This document shows positions 23,352-36,469 of a stretch of DNA of 64,000 bases, piece after piece (the stretch's first letter is position 1; the number at the start of each line of letters is the position of its first letter). The notes beneath the pieces are model-generated. The model was not told where the DNA came from, ran no database searches, and saw nothing but the letters and a program-made list of their open reading frames with translations. Both the position numbers and the translations under genes were made by a program. This stretch comes from Musa acuminata AAA Group (taxonomy: Eukaryota; Streptophyta; Magnoliopsida; Zingiberales; Musaceae), in the NCBI RefSeq assembly GCF_036884655.1, contig NC_088344.1, positions 32,146,001-32,210,000 on the forward strand. The letters run 5' to 3'.

Positions 23352-24696
23352 ATGGAGGAGATGATCGTGAATAAAGCATTCGCAACTGTAATGGATGAGA
23401 ACATAACGATGGTCGACGACGACCGAGTGACAGTAGAGATGGCTAACAAGACTCCTCTTGATCATATGACAACCTCCAAGCACCAACAAGACTTGGATAC
23501 TAATGCCCTTCCTCTGATTTCACCAAAGTAAGCATCAACATCCCCACTTCATCGATTAAAGAAAACTATAAAAGTTCCAAATGGCCTCGTAAATTTTCTA
23601 TGCTTTTCTCTTTCATCGTAGACTTGCAGTTGCCATTGATAAGAACCACAAGAGAGAGATCGATGACAACACAAAGAAAATTAGGTATATTCCAATTGAT
23701 ATTGTGGAGTCAATCTTGATGCGAATGAACACGAAGGACATCATGCGCCTTAGTGTAGTATGTAAGGATTGGAGAGCTATTTCAGTGCGGTTCGATCCGG
23801 TCAAAAGGAAGATCCCATGGCTACTTTCTACAAGGATTTTGAAGGCCGCCTACCACCTACGAAGTGTAGTAGATGATGAAGACACCTTCAAGATCAAGTT
23901 CCTTGAGATTCCATTGGGTAGGACATTATTCTACAATTGCTCACATGGTTGGCTAGTGATCGAACCTGACCTCTATAGCCCGATGATCCTATTGAATCCC
24001 TTTTCTAGTGTGTGGTTGCAACTCCCAGCTTGCAAGCCTGTGCCCAACTCTTTCGTCTATATGTCATCAGCTCCAACGAACCTAGACTGTATACTTCTCG
24101 CACGTGACTACAGTAATCATCTAAGTGTTTGGAGCCCAAGAGATGAATCATGGACATTAGAAGAAGGCATGCTTGAACCTTTCGAGACAATTATTAGCTT
24201 CAAGGGGCAATTCTACACTTGGGATCATCAGAGTATGTTCTTAACAATCTTTCAAGTCCTTCCTCTTCGACTCAGGAAGCTAGTGGTGCCATGTCCATTT
24301 GATTCTAGTAGCTCTTATGTACGTAACGTGTCATTGGTCGAGTCTTGTGAAAACATATTGTTGGTTTGCATAATGAAGCATCCGCTTCAACCCTTGGTTA
24401 TATTCCTCTTTCGACTTGATCTAGAGAATAAGGTGTGGATCAAGATGGAGAGCTTGGGAGATCAAGCATTATTCATGGCCATTCCTTGTAATCAGGTGAT
24501 CTCAGTCTCGGCTCATGAAGTTGGATGTTCTACTAATTGTATCTATTTGACCGGTGCCTGGCAACCATTTCTAGATGGTGAATTCCATGTTTACAATATG
24601 GATAGCCATATCATCGAAAGTTTTCCAAAATTTGTTGGACACAATCGACCAGATTATGGTTGCAATCGGCTTTGGATTACCCCAAGCTTGAGTTGA
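23352..24696 (+). CDS. F-box protein with KIB1-4 domain, copy 3
   Basis: Exons are 23352-23527 and 23622-24696 (94-bp intron), giving 416 residues, the longest in the array. It keeps the ancestral start (MEEMIVNKAFATVMDENIT), comparable with MEEAA in copies 1 and 5. The F-box lies at about residues 80-120 (YIPIDIVESILMRMNTKDI, VCKDWRAI). KIB1-4 landmarks include LLNPFSSVWLQLPACKPVPN, a SPRDESW variant of WRPGDESW, ISFKGQFYTWDHQ, LRLRKLVVPCPFD and CNRLWITPSLS. It is the close sister of copy 6 (45672-46951); upstream and downstream DNA are shared too, including the Copia-3 insertion site. It looks intact. Confidence 0.87.
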
Positions 24697-25705
24697 AAGA
24701 AAAGAAGGAAAGGAAACCTCCTTTTGGAACAATGAACTTCTGGGTTTTGTTTTCCTTCTAGAGAAAGAAGAGATTTATGACCTTTGTCTCTTGTTTTCAT
24801 TAGGACCAATTGTTTGTCAATAGTCATATCATGACTTAGAGTAATATCATGAACATCTTCCTCTGTACCTCCTCTTACCAAAACCTTGAGATTCATGGTG
24901 TATTTACAAGAACAAATTTTAATTCTTTAAGAGTTATACTAATTATAATATATCATGGAGTTTGAATCTAATTAGGACTCCTCCAAATATTTAGAATCTA
25001 GTTAGGATTTCTAAAATACTTACATGACAAAAATGCATTTACATGACATTTACATGACAAAAATGCATTTACATGACATTACTACCCTCTCCTTTATAAA
25101 TTTTGCCAATTTTTCTCGAGTTAAAAATGGTACAATACCATATGTTGGCTACGTTTTACCCTAGTTGATCACCTGGATCTGAAATCCATTACTTTCAACT
25201 AAGTCAATAAAAGTCACTCTTATATGGTCTCATGAAGTCCTCTAGTGTTGATCATTTTGCTTAGTACTTTGAGTTTACCTTTACATTCTCCATCGCCTTG
25301 ACCCAAATTTTGGACTATTGTGCTCTTCCTCTTGGGAGCAATGAATCAATAGTTGTCTAGAAGTCTTATATCTACATTATAGTAGTACTCTTCTCGTGCT
25401 CATGATCTCATTGTCTGTGACATTGCATCGATATTCCTTTCCTTCTCAATTAGCATACCCACCTCTAATATCATGACACTCTCTCTTGAGTCCACAACTC
25501 TTCTAAGTAACATTGATGTTGAATAGCTAAGTCCCTCTAAACATGTTCTTTCTTCCAATCCATTTTAACCAACTACTTCAATACATAGATGTTCTCCAAA
25601 GTGATTCTCCTCTAGCTTTGTTCTTTGCATATATCATCACTAGTGTCAATGTTAGCTCATCTAACAAATAAGATTCTCAATTTGATATTCTAACAACCTA
25701 ACACA
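24697..25705. repeat. 3' flank of F-box copy 3 (partner at 46952-48093)
   Basis: Aligns with the flank of copy 6 up to the shared Copia-3 insertion point. A local tandem duplication of about 29 bases (acatgacaaaaatgcattt twice) lies at about 25023-25080. Weak antisense similarity to the block at 21595-21777 is present. No gene is visible. Confidence 0.55.
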
Positions 25706-27055
25706 TGTGAAGAAGGGAGAGATCACTTGCAAGTGTAACTCTTTCTCAAATTGTAGTAACATAATACTATTAGCCTAAGATTAAACCAAATAGAAAAAAA
25801 ATCAAGGTGGAAGTTAAAAAAAAAAGCTATATTAAATTTTTTAAAAGAAATAACACCTACAAGATGTTGAACTACTCTTTGACTTGTGCCCTATAGGCAT
25901 CAACACTTATAGGTGTAGAATAATAATTTAAATCAAGAGACCCTTATCTCTAAAATTTTATCTAATCAACTTATTTAATAGATAAAAAATAAGAATATTA
26001 AAATCCTCCAAAGGATAATACTTTAAATCCTAACACTCTCCCGTAAAAGTATATTTTTGGAGGTAAGTCCCAACTTGCTTTAAAAATCTTCAAATCCTCT
26101 TTTCGAGAAAAAATTGTAAGAATATATGCAATATTATCTTTGCTATTAATCTCCATGACTCCCTGAAGCACCTTTTCTTGGACGAAATAATGTTCAATTT
26201 TAATATGTTTATTTGATTCTTCATAACAAATTGGATTTGTAGCCAATTTTAAGATACTTCGATTGTCACACTATAAAATAGCTAGTTTGATAACAAACGC
26301 CCTATATCAAATATTTAACAATATACATTCTTGAGCAACAATCAAAGAGCTGTATATTCTACTTCAATTTTATAAAGAGAGATCGATTATTATTTCTTAC
26401 AACACCATGAGATACAAACTATATAAAACAATATAGTCAAAAGTGAATCTACAATTATCTAAATCACCTTCTAAATCAACATTGACATAGCCATGCAATT
26501 AAGATAAAAGCCCTTCTTATAGTATTATCCTAAATCAAAAGTAGAATTCACATATTTTTAAATTCTTTTTGCTACATCAAAATGTAGCTTCCTTGGAGAT
26601 CATACAAAATAACTTACAAGATCAATTACAAATATAATACATGGCCTTATAATTATTAAATAGATGAGACTATCAATAAGAGCATGAAAAGATCGAAGGT
26701 TAGAAGGAACCTTTCAATCATTATAACTTAGCTTTATATTTGCATCAAGTTATAGAAACCTTCTTACTTTTGTTAATTTTAAATCATTTTAATAATTTTC
26801 TTTATATAGTTTGGTTGAGAGATAAATATACTATCTTTTGTATTCATTATTTGTGAACCAAGAAAACTATTAAGCTTCCCCAAGACTTTTGTTTCAAATC
26901 AGAGAGAAAGATCATCACGAATCTTTGAAATATTTTTTTTGTTATTATAGATAATTATCATATTATCCATATATAGAAGAACAATAACATATAAGCTTTC
27001 TTGCTTTTTAGTAAATAGGCTAGGATTTGAATGAGAAAAAAAATAAACCTTCCAC
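25706..27055 (-). mobile_element. Copia-3a: truncated minus-strand Copia element
   Basis: A 3' LTR (25706-26035) is followed on the minus strand by RNase H and reverse transcriptase remnants. It aligns with 48094-about 49500 of Copia-3b. The catalytic YVDD position reads YMDN in the ORF 26899-27096. The element stops abruptly at about 27040-27055, where F-box sequence begins, so the rest was lost in a deletion. Confidence 0.78.
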
Positions 27056-27775
27056 CTATGTATTATGGTAAATAAGAAACTCTTCTTCAAGATCAAGGTC
27101 GATGGCTTTCCAATGAGAAGGTCCTTGTTTTACAAGTACTCCCATGATTGGTTAGTGATCGTTCTTCACCCGCATAACCTAATGAGACTATTGAATCCCT
27201 TTATTGGTGTGTGGTTGGAACTCTCATTTTGTAAGACTTTTCCTTGCTTTTTCCTCTGCAAGTTATTAGCTTCGATGACCCCTTATTCTCGAATGTGACT
27301 ACATCAATCATCTCTATGTTTGGAGGCATGGAAATACATTTTGGATTAAAGAAAAAGCCAGACTTGAAGATTTTGATATAGTGCTTAGCTTTGAGGGGAA
27401 ATTCTGCACCTGGCATTGTTGCAGTTGATGCTTATCGATATTTAAAGACCTTCCTCTTCGGTTTAGGAAGCTAGTGGAGCTATCGGGAGCATATTGTGTC
27501 ATTGGTTGAGTCTTGTGGAAACATATTATTGATCTACATAATGAAGCATCACTATCATACACTTATTCTGGAGAACAAGGCATGGATGAAGATGGAGAAC
27601 CTTGGAGATCAAGCACTATTGATGATCATTCTTGATAATCATATGATCTCGATCTTAGCTAGTGAAATTAGATGTTCTATTTACAATAAGCATAGAAAGT
27701 TGTCCCAAATTTGACAAAACTAGTAAAAGATAATATGGTTATAGTCGACTATAGATCATCCCAAATTTTAGTTGA
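27056..27775 (+). pseudogene. F-box/KIB1-4 pseudogene (5' truncated, frameshifted)
   Basis: Starts inside the family's conserved exon 2 at the VNKEVSFKIKVD region, so exon 1 and the whole F-box are missing. The first frame runs to 27298 (KIKVDGFPMRRSLFYKYS, LLNPFIGVWLELS), then shifts. Later blocks appear in other frames (LVESCGNILL at about 27500, ENKAWMKMENLGDQALLM at about 27570). The segment for YLSGVW up to YNMDN is largely missing. The equivalent stop is TGA 27773-27775. Sequence and 3' flank are closest to copy 2. Confidence 0.85.
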
Positions 27776-28204
27776 AAAGAGAAAAAGAAAAAAAGCTTAG
27801 TATCCATTAGGACAATAAAATCTTATGTTCTTTTTTCATTGGGAAAAAAAGATTTTTAGTCTTTGTCTTAGATTTTTCATTATAAATAGTTGTCTGTTAA
27901 TAGTTATAATAGTTATATTATGACCAAGAGTATTATTATGAATCATGTTTTTGCAAATGCCACCAAAAGTGGTACAAATTGTTAAAACACATTTGGAGTA
28001 GCATTCACTACCTCAGTGAATGATATTATATATATTTTCTTTTGAAGATTAAAAACAAATGTTTTTGGTGCCTTTGGGATTGTATTGTTTGTTCATCAAT
28101 TTTGCTAATTATTTTCTTGAGTTGAAAATGGTAATACACCATGTGCTGTCATCTTTTGACAAATTTTATCATAGAAAGGAGATAAATTGTGTGAATCCCA
28201 TGTC
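27776..28204. repeat. 3' flank of the F-box pseudogene
   Basis: Aligns with 20085-20455 after copy 2, ending in the DUF1685 tail (tgtgaatcccatgtc). No gene is visible. Confidence 0.55.
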
Positions 28205-28209
28205 TTATG

Positions 28210-28813
28210 TGATGAGATATAAAGAGAAATAAACTGTTGTATATATGAACAAATACTAGCAGACCATTATACGTAGTAAAATTAAATGGAACCATAATCA
28301 AATAGAACACTAAGATTTACATGGAAAACCTCTCTAATGTGAAGGGTAAAAACCACGGGATAAACTAGAGATAATCCACTATAAGAATAATGAATATATA
28401 AATCTTAATCGTTTATCCAAAACCCTAGTAACAATCTCAAGGGAATAATTGAGATACAAGGATTATGTCACTGTGCACAATATCCAAATTCTCCCCGAGT
28501 AATGAATCTATTGTAGATCTGATCTAACATTAAATTAGAATACTATTGGATGATTGAGAACAGTCTCTTTGTGTTATCCTTGTCTTCTTCTGTTTCCTTC
28601 TCTTATTTTTCTATCTTTTTCTCCTCCTTTTTTAGAATCACATAGCTATCGTAAAAATTCTGTCTTATTGTTGTAGTTTTTCTCCCTCAAAAATCACAGC
28701 CACCACACCCTTCTAATTTGGATCTAGAGTTTGGAGAAAGGGGGGTGGGCTATGAGCTGTTAAAGCCCAACATTATGGGCTGTGAACTAAACCTATGGGC
28801 TGTCAGCCCAACA
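28210..28813. mobile_element. Solo LTR with target-site duplication TTATG
   Basis: 604 bases starting tgatgagata and ending gcccaaca, flanked by ttatg on both sides (28205-28209 and 28814-28818). The surrounding DNA is a DUF1685 3' remnant, and the copies at about 895-915 and 20455-20475 run through this point uninterrupted. No ORF, primer site or polypurine tract is inside, which fits an LTR left by recombination. The family is unidentified and matches neither Copia-1/2 nor Copia-3 LTRs. Confidence 0.78.
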
Positions 28814-28984
28814 TTATGGATTCTCATAGAACAAAAATTGGGCTATTGCAAGAGACAAAAAAAAAGGCAAGTGACTCATTATTTTGGTAGTTTCTAGCAT
28901 ACTGATTCGCATGAAGGTTTTAGCCAAATGATCCTACACTACATGTGGATAAATTGTAATATATAATTTACAAACATATAGAAG
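28814..28984 (+). pseudogene. DUF1685 3' remnant, right part
   Basis: tggattctcatagaacaaa followed by ggcaagtgactca (28814-28880) matches the tail of the complete gene at about 911-975. The remainder is unassigned AT-rich DNA. Confidence 0.55.
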
Positions 28985-29507
28985 GGATTAATAGGAAAAA
29001 ATATATCCTAAGATTTCTTCTCGTGGCTGATAAACCATCATGACATCGTTTAAAAGATAAAATCCATCCGTGAGAGTGAGATGGGTCTTATTGGTAAAAT
29101 CATAACTCATGATAGTAATCAAAAATAGAGGAAGAGGGAAAGAAGGGTCATCCCACCATGACTTGCTGTAGTTCGCTCGATCATATGAGAAGAAAGTTTA
29201 AGCATAAAACTATAATCATGATTTTGTTATGTAAAAAAATTTTAATACTAGAATTAAAATCAAATAATGATAAATTAAGATCAAGATTTGCAAACACACT
29301 ATCATATAATCTAAAGAAAGTTGTAATATCAATGTACAAAGAAAACTAAACTTGTCTTCTCCTCTCTTCCTATCTTTTCATAGGATCACTATAAGCAATG
29401 TAACAGGGACTAAAGGGAGATGAGTAAAAAACTACAATATCCTTTTGTATATGGCATGTATTATCACTTCACGTCACATCATGTCATGTATTGAGTCCAT
29501 AAGAGAT

Positions 29508-29552
<45 letters not shown>

Positions 29553-30460
29553 CAGAAGGTCTACAATAAGTAATTATAAAAGTTTTTTCCATTAGTCATC
29601 TCTTAAAGATTCTTGTCGTAATTGAACTTTTTTTATTGGTCAATAGTCACTATCAAAATCTAATCAGATATATAATATATCTTGAAGACCATATAATCTA
29701 ACAAGAAAAAATGGAAGGAAGAAGGGTTATGCCACCGTAATTAGTTGTAGAGCATGGCTGTGGCCTATGGTTGACTTGGTTAGAAGGGAAGGAAAAGGAA
29801 AAAAAGGGAAGGAGAGGAGAAGAGAAGAAAAGAAAGAATGACAAAGAAAAATAAATTTTAACTAGATTTTTGTTTTATCCAAAGCTCATTTTTTATCACA
29901 AATTCAAATTAGATCCATAAAACTATGATTATGTATGTTTCTAAGTTCTTAACATTTATAACTAATCTAAAAATTATATAGGATTGTGAATTAATTAATG
30001 CTAGTCTCTAAACTTAATGTGATCCATGATGATTTTAAATTATAAAATATTTAATTTAATATTTAAAATAAAGAAAAAGTAAGTGATTCATGCATTAAAA
30101 AAGGAAGAAAGTAAAAAAAAATTAATTTTTATTGACATTGGAAATAAAAAATTAACATGGTTTATTTAAAATAAATATCAGATTATGTATTTAAAATTTA
30201 TATAGTTTTAGAATTTTATTCCTCATGATAATGTGTAATATTTTTTGAATGATTTAGGAAAAATGAGCATCAAGATCATACATCTGAAACGTACATTTGA
30301 GATCCATGGTAGGTACTTATGACTCTCTCTAACTTATTTATTATAATAATAATAATTATTATTATAATTATTATTTATTTTTAAAATATAGCAAAAAATA
30401 ATATTATAAAGGTATTACAAGAGAATATATATTTGGAATCAGGAAAAATATATGAACGAT
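28985..30460. repeat. Duplicated intergenic block (partner at 1489-2250)
   Basis: Aligns with 1492-2250, but with an extra segment of about 660 bases (29075-29740) flanked by a near repeat (agaagggtcat at about 29144, agaagggttat at about 29713). The ORF 29158-29349 lies in that segment and I do not regard it as a gene. Confidence 0.55.
29510..29552. repeat. (TA)n microsatellite
   Basis: About 21 TA units without interruption. Confidence 0.95.
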
Positions 30461-30819
30461 AGATATTGATTAAAATAGTTACTGATTTTAAATGAAGTAT
30501 CTATTGATTGAAATACTTATTAGTTTTAAATGATATTTTTACCTATAATAAATGTTTTACCTACAATATAGGTGCCAACATAGTAATGCTTTATAAGGGA
30601 ATGTAGTGTGATCATAATTATTTTGACATATAATTATATATATATTTGTGAATATTACTTCTAATATGTTATGTCACCTTATTTATACTTATATTTTTAT
30701 TCATTAAAATGTATCTTAAACAGGTTGGCTTGAAAGATTATCTTAAGATGCATGAAACTTATGTCATTAAAAAAAAATTAATTTTTTATATATTTAAAGG
30801 CGATTTTATGGAAAAGTCC
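30461..30819. other. AT-rich spacer, nothing recognised
   Basis: Contains a short local duplication (tattgatt-aaa-ta-ttactgatttt type, 30470-30530) and otherwise no coding or repeat signal that I can support. Confidence 0.4.
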
Positions 30820-31350
30820 CAAATTTTGCCTTTTTTTTAAATAGCACCCCTCATTTCAATAATTTGCAAAAGGGACTCATTCCCTTTATAAAACAACCAA
30901 AAATATCCTTAAAAGCAGATTCTAATTAAAATCTAGTTTGGGTTAAACCGGTTCAATATCACAATATTTTTTAATAGAGTTATAGTGTTTTTATTATAAT
31001 AATAAAAATAGTATAAGTCCATTATTAAATAGAATCATAATGGTTATAGTATTTTTGAATAGGGTTAAAATGAATTTAGTTCAGTATCAAAAAACACTAT
31101 AATTCTATGCAAAAATGGTATAATCAAGTTAGAAAAATTAAAAATATTATAATATTATTAATAAAACACTATAATCGATCCGATTTAACATTGAACTAGT
31201 TTAATTAATTCGATCTGACTGAATTTCAATTACAAAATAAAAAATTAATCCCACGACTCGAGGATATTTTTATCATTTTAAAACAAAGAGATATTTTTTT
31301 GGATATTTCGGAAATAAGAGGCACTATATGGAAAAACTCAAAACCTCCAG
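30820..31350. mobile_element. Foldback element, about 530 bp
   Basis: The left arm (about 30822-30915, with aaatagcacccctcatttc and aaaaatatcct) pairs imperfectly with the reverse complement of the right arm (about 31255-31348). Inner portions (aaaccggttcaat on the left, attgaactagttt on the right) extend the pairing. There is no ORF. Only part of the right end is detectable in the partner block near 2400. Confidence 0.55.
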
Positions 31351-31901
31351 AAATCACCATGTTTAGAGACCAAGCATGAAAAGAAAAAGAAATAATAAAG
31401 TTAAAATTAAATTATATTTTTGATAAGTTTTATTTAGTATGTGGTTTGCTCAGATATCTATTTATTATTTTATTTCCGAGGGGTTAAGCTACTATGGTTT
31501 CACTTGATGAAAATAAAACATATTGTTAAACATTTGAGACTTATGATATAATAAATATATTTATTTGGATATTTTGCAGTAGACTTATCGTATAATGAGA
31601 ATATGAAGTGTGATGATACACATATCTTAGTTAATAATTATGATATATTGACGTTTAAGCCTTGCAATTCTTATCGAGTTCTTGTAAAGTCATCCGTGCA
31701 ATTCAAGTGACAAATTAAGAGAAGTTGCCAATTACATCATATTAAAATTCTCCTTTGAACACATCATATTAGTGTATGAATATATTTATACGTATTAGGA
31801 AACGTATTATTTAGATTTTATACACCTATTGTAGACAACAACAAAATTAAATATTTATGCTCCATTAGGGACCAACAAAATTCTTCATTCCTCTGAAACC
31901 C
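31351..31901 (+). promoter_or_regulatory. Upstream and promoter block of F-box copy 5
   Basis: The array-wide proximal block is present at about 31796-31870 (aggaaacgtattatttagat, ttatacacctattgtagacaac). The DNA before it shares little with the other upstream regions except around 31375-31460. Confidence 0.45.
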
Positions 31902-33243
31902 ATGGAGGAAGCAGCAGCCCCGAATAAAGCGTTCGCAGAGACGGCAATCGAGGACATACCAACTACCAACAACAAAGTGATGGTAGGGATGGCATGCCGA
32001 GTGGTCGGCGTCGTCGTGGATTCGAGCCTGGAAGTGTGGCGTCGTCTTTCGGTTTTGCACAAGTAAGAATCTTCCTCTTCTTTGATGGAACAGTAGTTTC
32101 AAGATTCAAACTAGTCTCATAAATCTTCGAGAACATTGATGCTTTCGTATCCATGCTCACCGCTTCCACCGTAGATCGGCAATCAGAAGAGATAGGAACG
32201 ACAAGAGGGAGACCGATGCTGATGCCAGGCCAATCGAGTACATTCCAATCGATATCATCGAGTCATTCTTGATGCGGATGAACCCCAGGGATGCTGTGCG
32301 CCTTAGTGGAACATGCAAGGAATGGAGAGCTATCATCACACGGTTCAACCCAACCATGAGAAATACCCCATGGCTTCTCGTCACCAAGATTTTTAAGAAC
32401 AGCTGTCGCTTGCAGAGCGTCGTAGACAAGGAAGTCTCCTTCAAGATCCGGTTCCATGGCTTTCCATCGACAAGGACCTTGTTCCATGGTTGCTCACATG
32501 GTTGGCTAGTGTCTGACTCGAACACCCCGATTCACCTATTGAATCCCTTCTCTAGGGCGTGGTTGCAACTCCCAGATCGTCAACCTACACCCTACTTGTT
32601 CCTCTGCATGTCATCAGCTCCGACGAGTCCCGACTGCATACTCCTCGCACGGGACAACCTCAATCATCTCTGTGTTTGGAGGCCGGGAGACGAGTCTTGG
32701 ACCTTGGAAAAAGACAAACTTCAACCTTTCGATGCAATCCTTAGCTTTGAAGGCCAATTCTACACATGGAATCACCTTGGAGAGTGTTTAACGATCTTTC
32801 AAGTCCTTCCTCTTCGGCTTAGGAAGTTGGTGGTGCCATGTCCTATGGTTTTTACCAACGCCAACATCCTCGCTATGTCGTTGGTCGAATCTCGTGGAAA
32901 CATACTACTAGTCTGCACAGTGGAGCATAGCGGTAAATCTCTGGGTGTCTATGTGTTTCAACTTGATTTGGAGAATGAGACATGGATCAAGATGGAGAGA
33001 TTAGGAGACCAAGCACTATTCGTGGACCGTCTTCCTTATAATCGAGCGATTTCGGTCTCAGCTCGTGAAGCTGGATGTTGTGCTAATCGTATCTATTTCA
33101 CTAATATCAGGCATCCATTTCTACGTAATGACTTCTGTGTTTACAATATGGATAATCATAGTATCGAAAGTTTTTCGAGGTTATCTGAACGCAGGCGACA
33201 TGTATGCGGTGACCGACGTTGGATCACCCCGATCTTGAATTAA
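31902..33243 (+). CDS. F-box protein with KIB1-4 domain, copy 5
   Basis: Exons are 31902-32062 and 32175-33243 (112-bp intron), giving 409 residues. The start MEEAAAPNKAFAETAIEDIP is homologous to copies 1 and 3. The rest of exon 1 (RVVGVVVDSSLEVWRRLSVL) is unlike the others. The F-box lies at about residues 75-115 (EYIPIDIIESFLMRMNPRDA, GTCKEWRAI); a Gly-Thr replaces the usual Val/Ala before CK. KIB1-4 landmarks are LLNPFSRAWLQLPDRQP, LCVWRPGDESW, LRLRKLVVPCPMV, VFQLDLENETWIKM, YNMDNHSIESFS and RRWITPILN. No sister copy is in the window, and it is among the more divergent members. It looks intact. Confidence 0.87.
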
Positions 33244-33889
33244 GAAGAAAGAAATAAAATAAACTTTGTATCCATTGAAGTGATAAAATTATACATATTA
33301 TCTTGTTTCCTGGGAAGACCAAAGAGATTTGTGGCCCTTTGTTTCATATTTTCATTGCAAGTAGCTACATGTTAATGGTCATGGTTGCTTCAGCTAGGCG
33401 TTGTCAGGTCAGACCGACGTAAGCGACCCCCGCAGCTCCTCGATTTGCGTGACGCAAGAGACGTCACCCGGGAGCAGGTAACGTTAGTTCGTGTCCCCTC
33501 ATTATTATTACCCTCATCAATGGTGTCACCCAGAGTACAAGTTTGATGGAACACATTTGGGTAGAATTCACTACCACCTCTTGGTAAGTGAGATTGTATA
33601 TTTTTGTATTTGAGAACAATATTTCTGATAAAAACAATATAGATAGGGAGGAATGATGTTCGAGAGTTGGTGAAAGTCGGAATGATGAAAATTCACACAT
33701 AAGTATGTTTTCTCTGTATAATTAAAATTTATCTATGGGGATTGGAAGAGACATTTTAAAGCTCACATTTGGTGGTGTACCAATTTAAAGTTCATGCACC
33801 ATTTGGCAATGACCGTATTCAGCGTAGCCATTCATTCAGGCATGTTTTCAATAAGTTTTCTCTCAATAGAAGATGTAAGATAATAAATT
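33244..33889. repeat. 3' flank of F-box copy 5 with small GC-rich insertion
   Basis: The flank aligns with those of other copies (tttgatggaacacatttgggtag landmark region at about 33540). It is interrupted at about 33386-33500 by a GC-rich segment absent elsewhere. That segment contains the inverted repeat gtgacg/cgtcac (33449-33467). No gene is visible. Confidence 0.5.
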
Positions 33890-35190
33890 AAGCTTATCGT
33901 TTCTTTACTTACAAGTGAGTTAAGGATTCAATGGAAAAGAGGAGGAAGAAAATAATTAAGGATTTAAATAGGAGAAAAGGCGCTTTTGTTCAATTTTCTT
34001 ATGACAAACAAAGATGACATTTTATTGTGTTTGAAAGCTTAAAAAATAAGTCTTGCTGGTAAAGAATATGACCGATCATAGCAACATCTTGGGGTTCAAA
34101 GCCTGCCTTCGGCAAGTATAGACCGAGACAAAATTAATTGAATAAATATTTTTTCTCATGACCAAATGTGTGGAAAAACATAGAAGAAAAGAGCTTTATT
34201 GAAGAAGCTTAAATACATTAACATATCCCTCTTCACATATTTCTCTCAACAAAGTAGAGAGATTTCCTCATATAATTGGAGAAATCTTATCTGCTATCAA
34301 AATGAACCAAAAATTATTTATAATTGTGAGCAAAGGATTATTTTGTATCATGTTTGGATCAATCAAATGTTGCTTACCCTAAAAACAAAGCTAGTCAATT
34401 TAGCTTTTCAATATTGTCCAACCAATTAGCAGATAATGGAAGGTATTAAATGACAAAGTAAACTTGGAAAGCATTTCTAGACGACAAATAGCTGCAGCAC
34501 TTGCAAGCATATAATTTTGGATGGATAAAAGTTTTTTTATCCTTCATGCATTAAATTTCTTTTCCTACCGAGCTGTCTTAACCATATTGTAGGGACCTGC
34601 TTGATTAATCTTTAATGAACTAAAATGAAAACTTTTATTTTCTAAATCGCTACATTTCGATATTTAAGGTGGATTGCCGCAATCCAACCAAGCAAACGAG
34701 AGGTACAAGGAGACAAAAAAGAAGAAGAATATAAGAAAGATAAGGCAAGAGAGAAAGGAAGGGATTTGCGACCTTTATTCTATTTTCATTTATTATTTCT
34801 GTTGATTTTATTTCATTTGGAAAATCTTAAATACATTGTCTAACGCTGTCTTACATGATATGTATGTTGTTTTTATTATACTGTTATTGAAGGTGTTAGA
34901 TAGCTGTGTTTATGATGATATTATACTGTGCATATTGTATAATATTATGTTGAATATACACATTGCTCCTGTGGATTGACAAACAAGCTAAGATGAAACA
35001 CATTGCTGTGTTTGGCGGATGCAGCTCAAGCTACACTTGTGTTGATAAATTAATATCTCATAGAAGAAACATACAAAGGTTGTGGATGAAACTAATCTTT
35101 CAGTAACTGCATGTGGATACAATCCAAACAAATGACACCATGAACACATTAAAAACAGTTCTCTTGTTTAAAATTTCTAGGTTGTGCTCT
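33890..35190. repeat. Duplicated intergenic block (partner at 9650-10835, permuted)
   Basis: Y part 33900-34990 and X part 35010-35180. It includes the A/B-box pair at 34053-34103. The extra segment at about 34165-34300 has no counterpart in the partner and gives the chance ORF 34199-34429. Confidence 0.6.
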
Positions 35191-36307
<1,117 letters not shown>

Positions 36308-36469
36308 TTCAAGAATTATGTGTGAATTTCCATGATGTAATTAGTTTTAAATTTAATATTATGAATTTAATTTTTTTTTATTTATGAATTTGAGTTATTC
36401 TTTAATAATTTTAAATATTAAAATATAATTTGATAAGAGGAGTCTAATTGTGGTTTGACTTGAGTCAAG

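Noticed and set aside
31818..32102. Minus-strand ORFs around exon 1 of F-box copy 5
   Set aside because: They overlap the + strand exon and intron and have no counterpart opposite the other copies.
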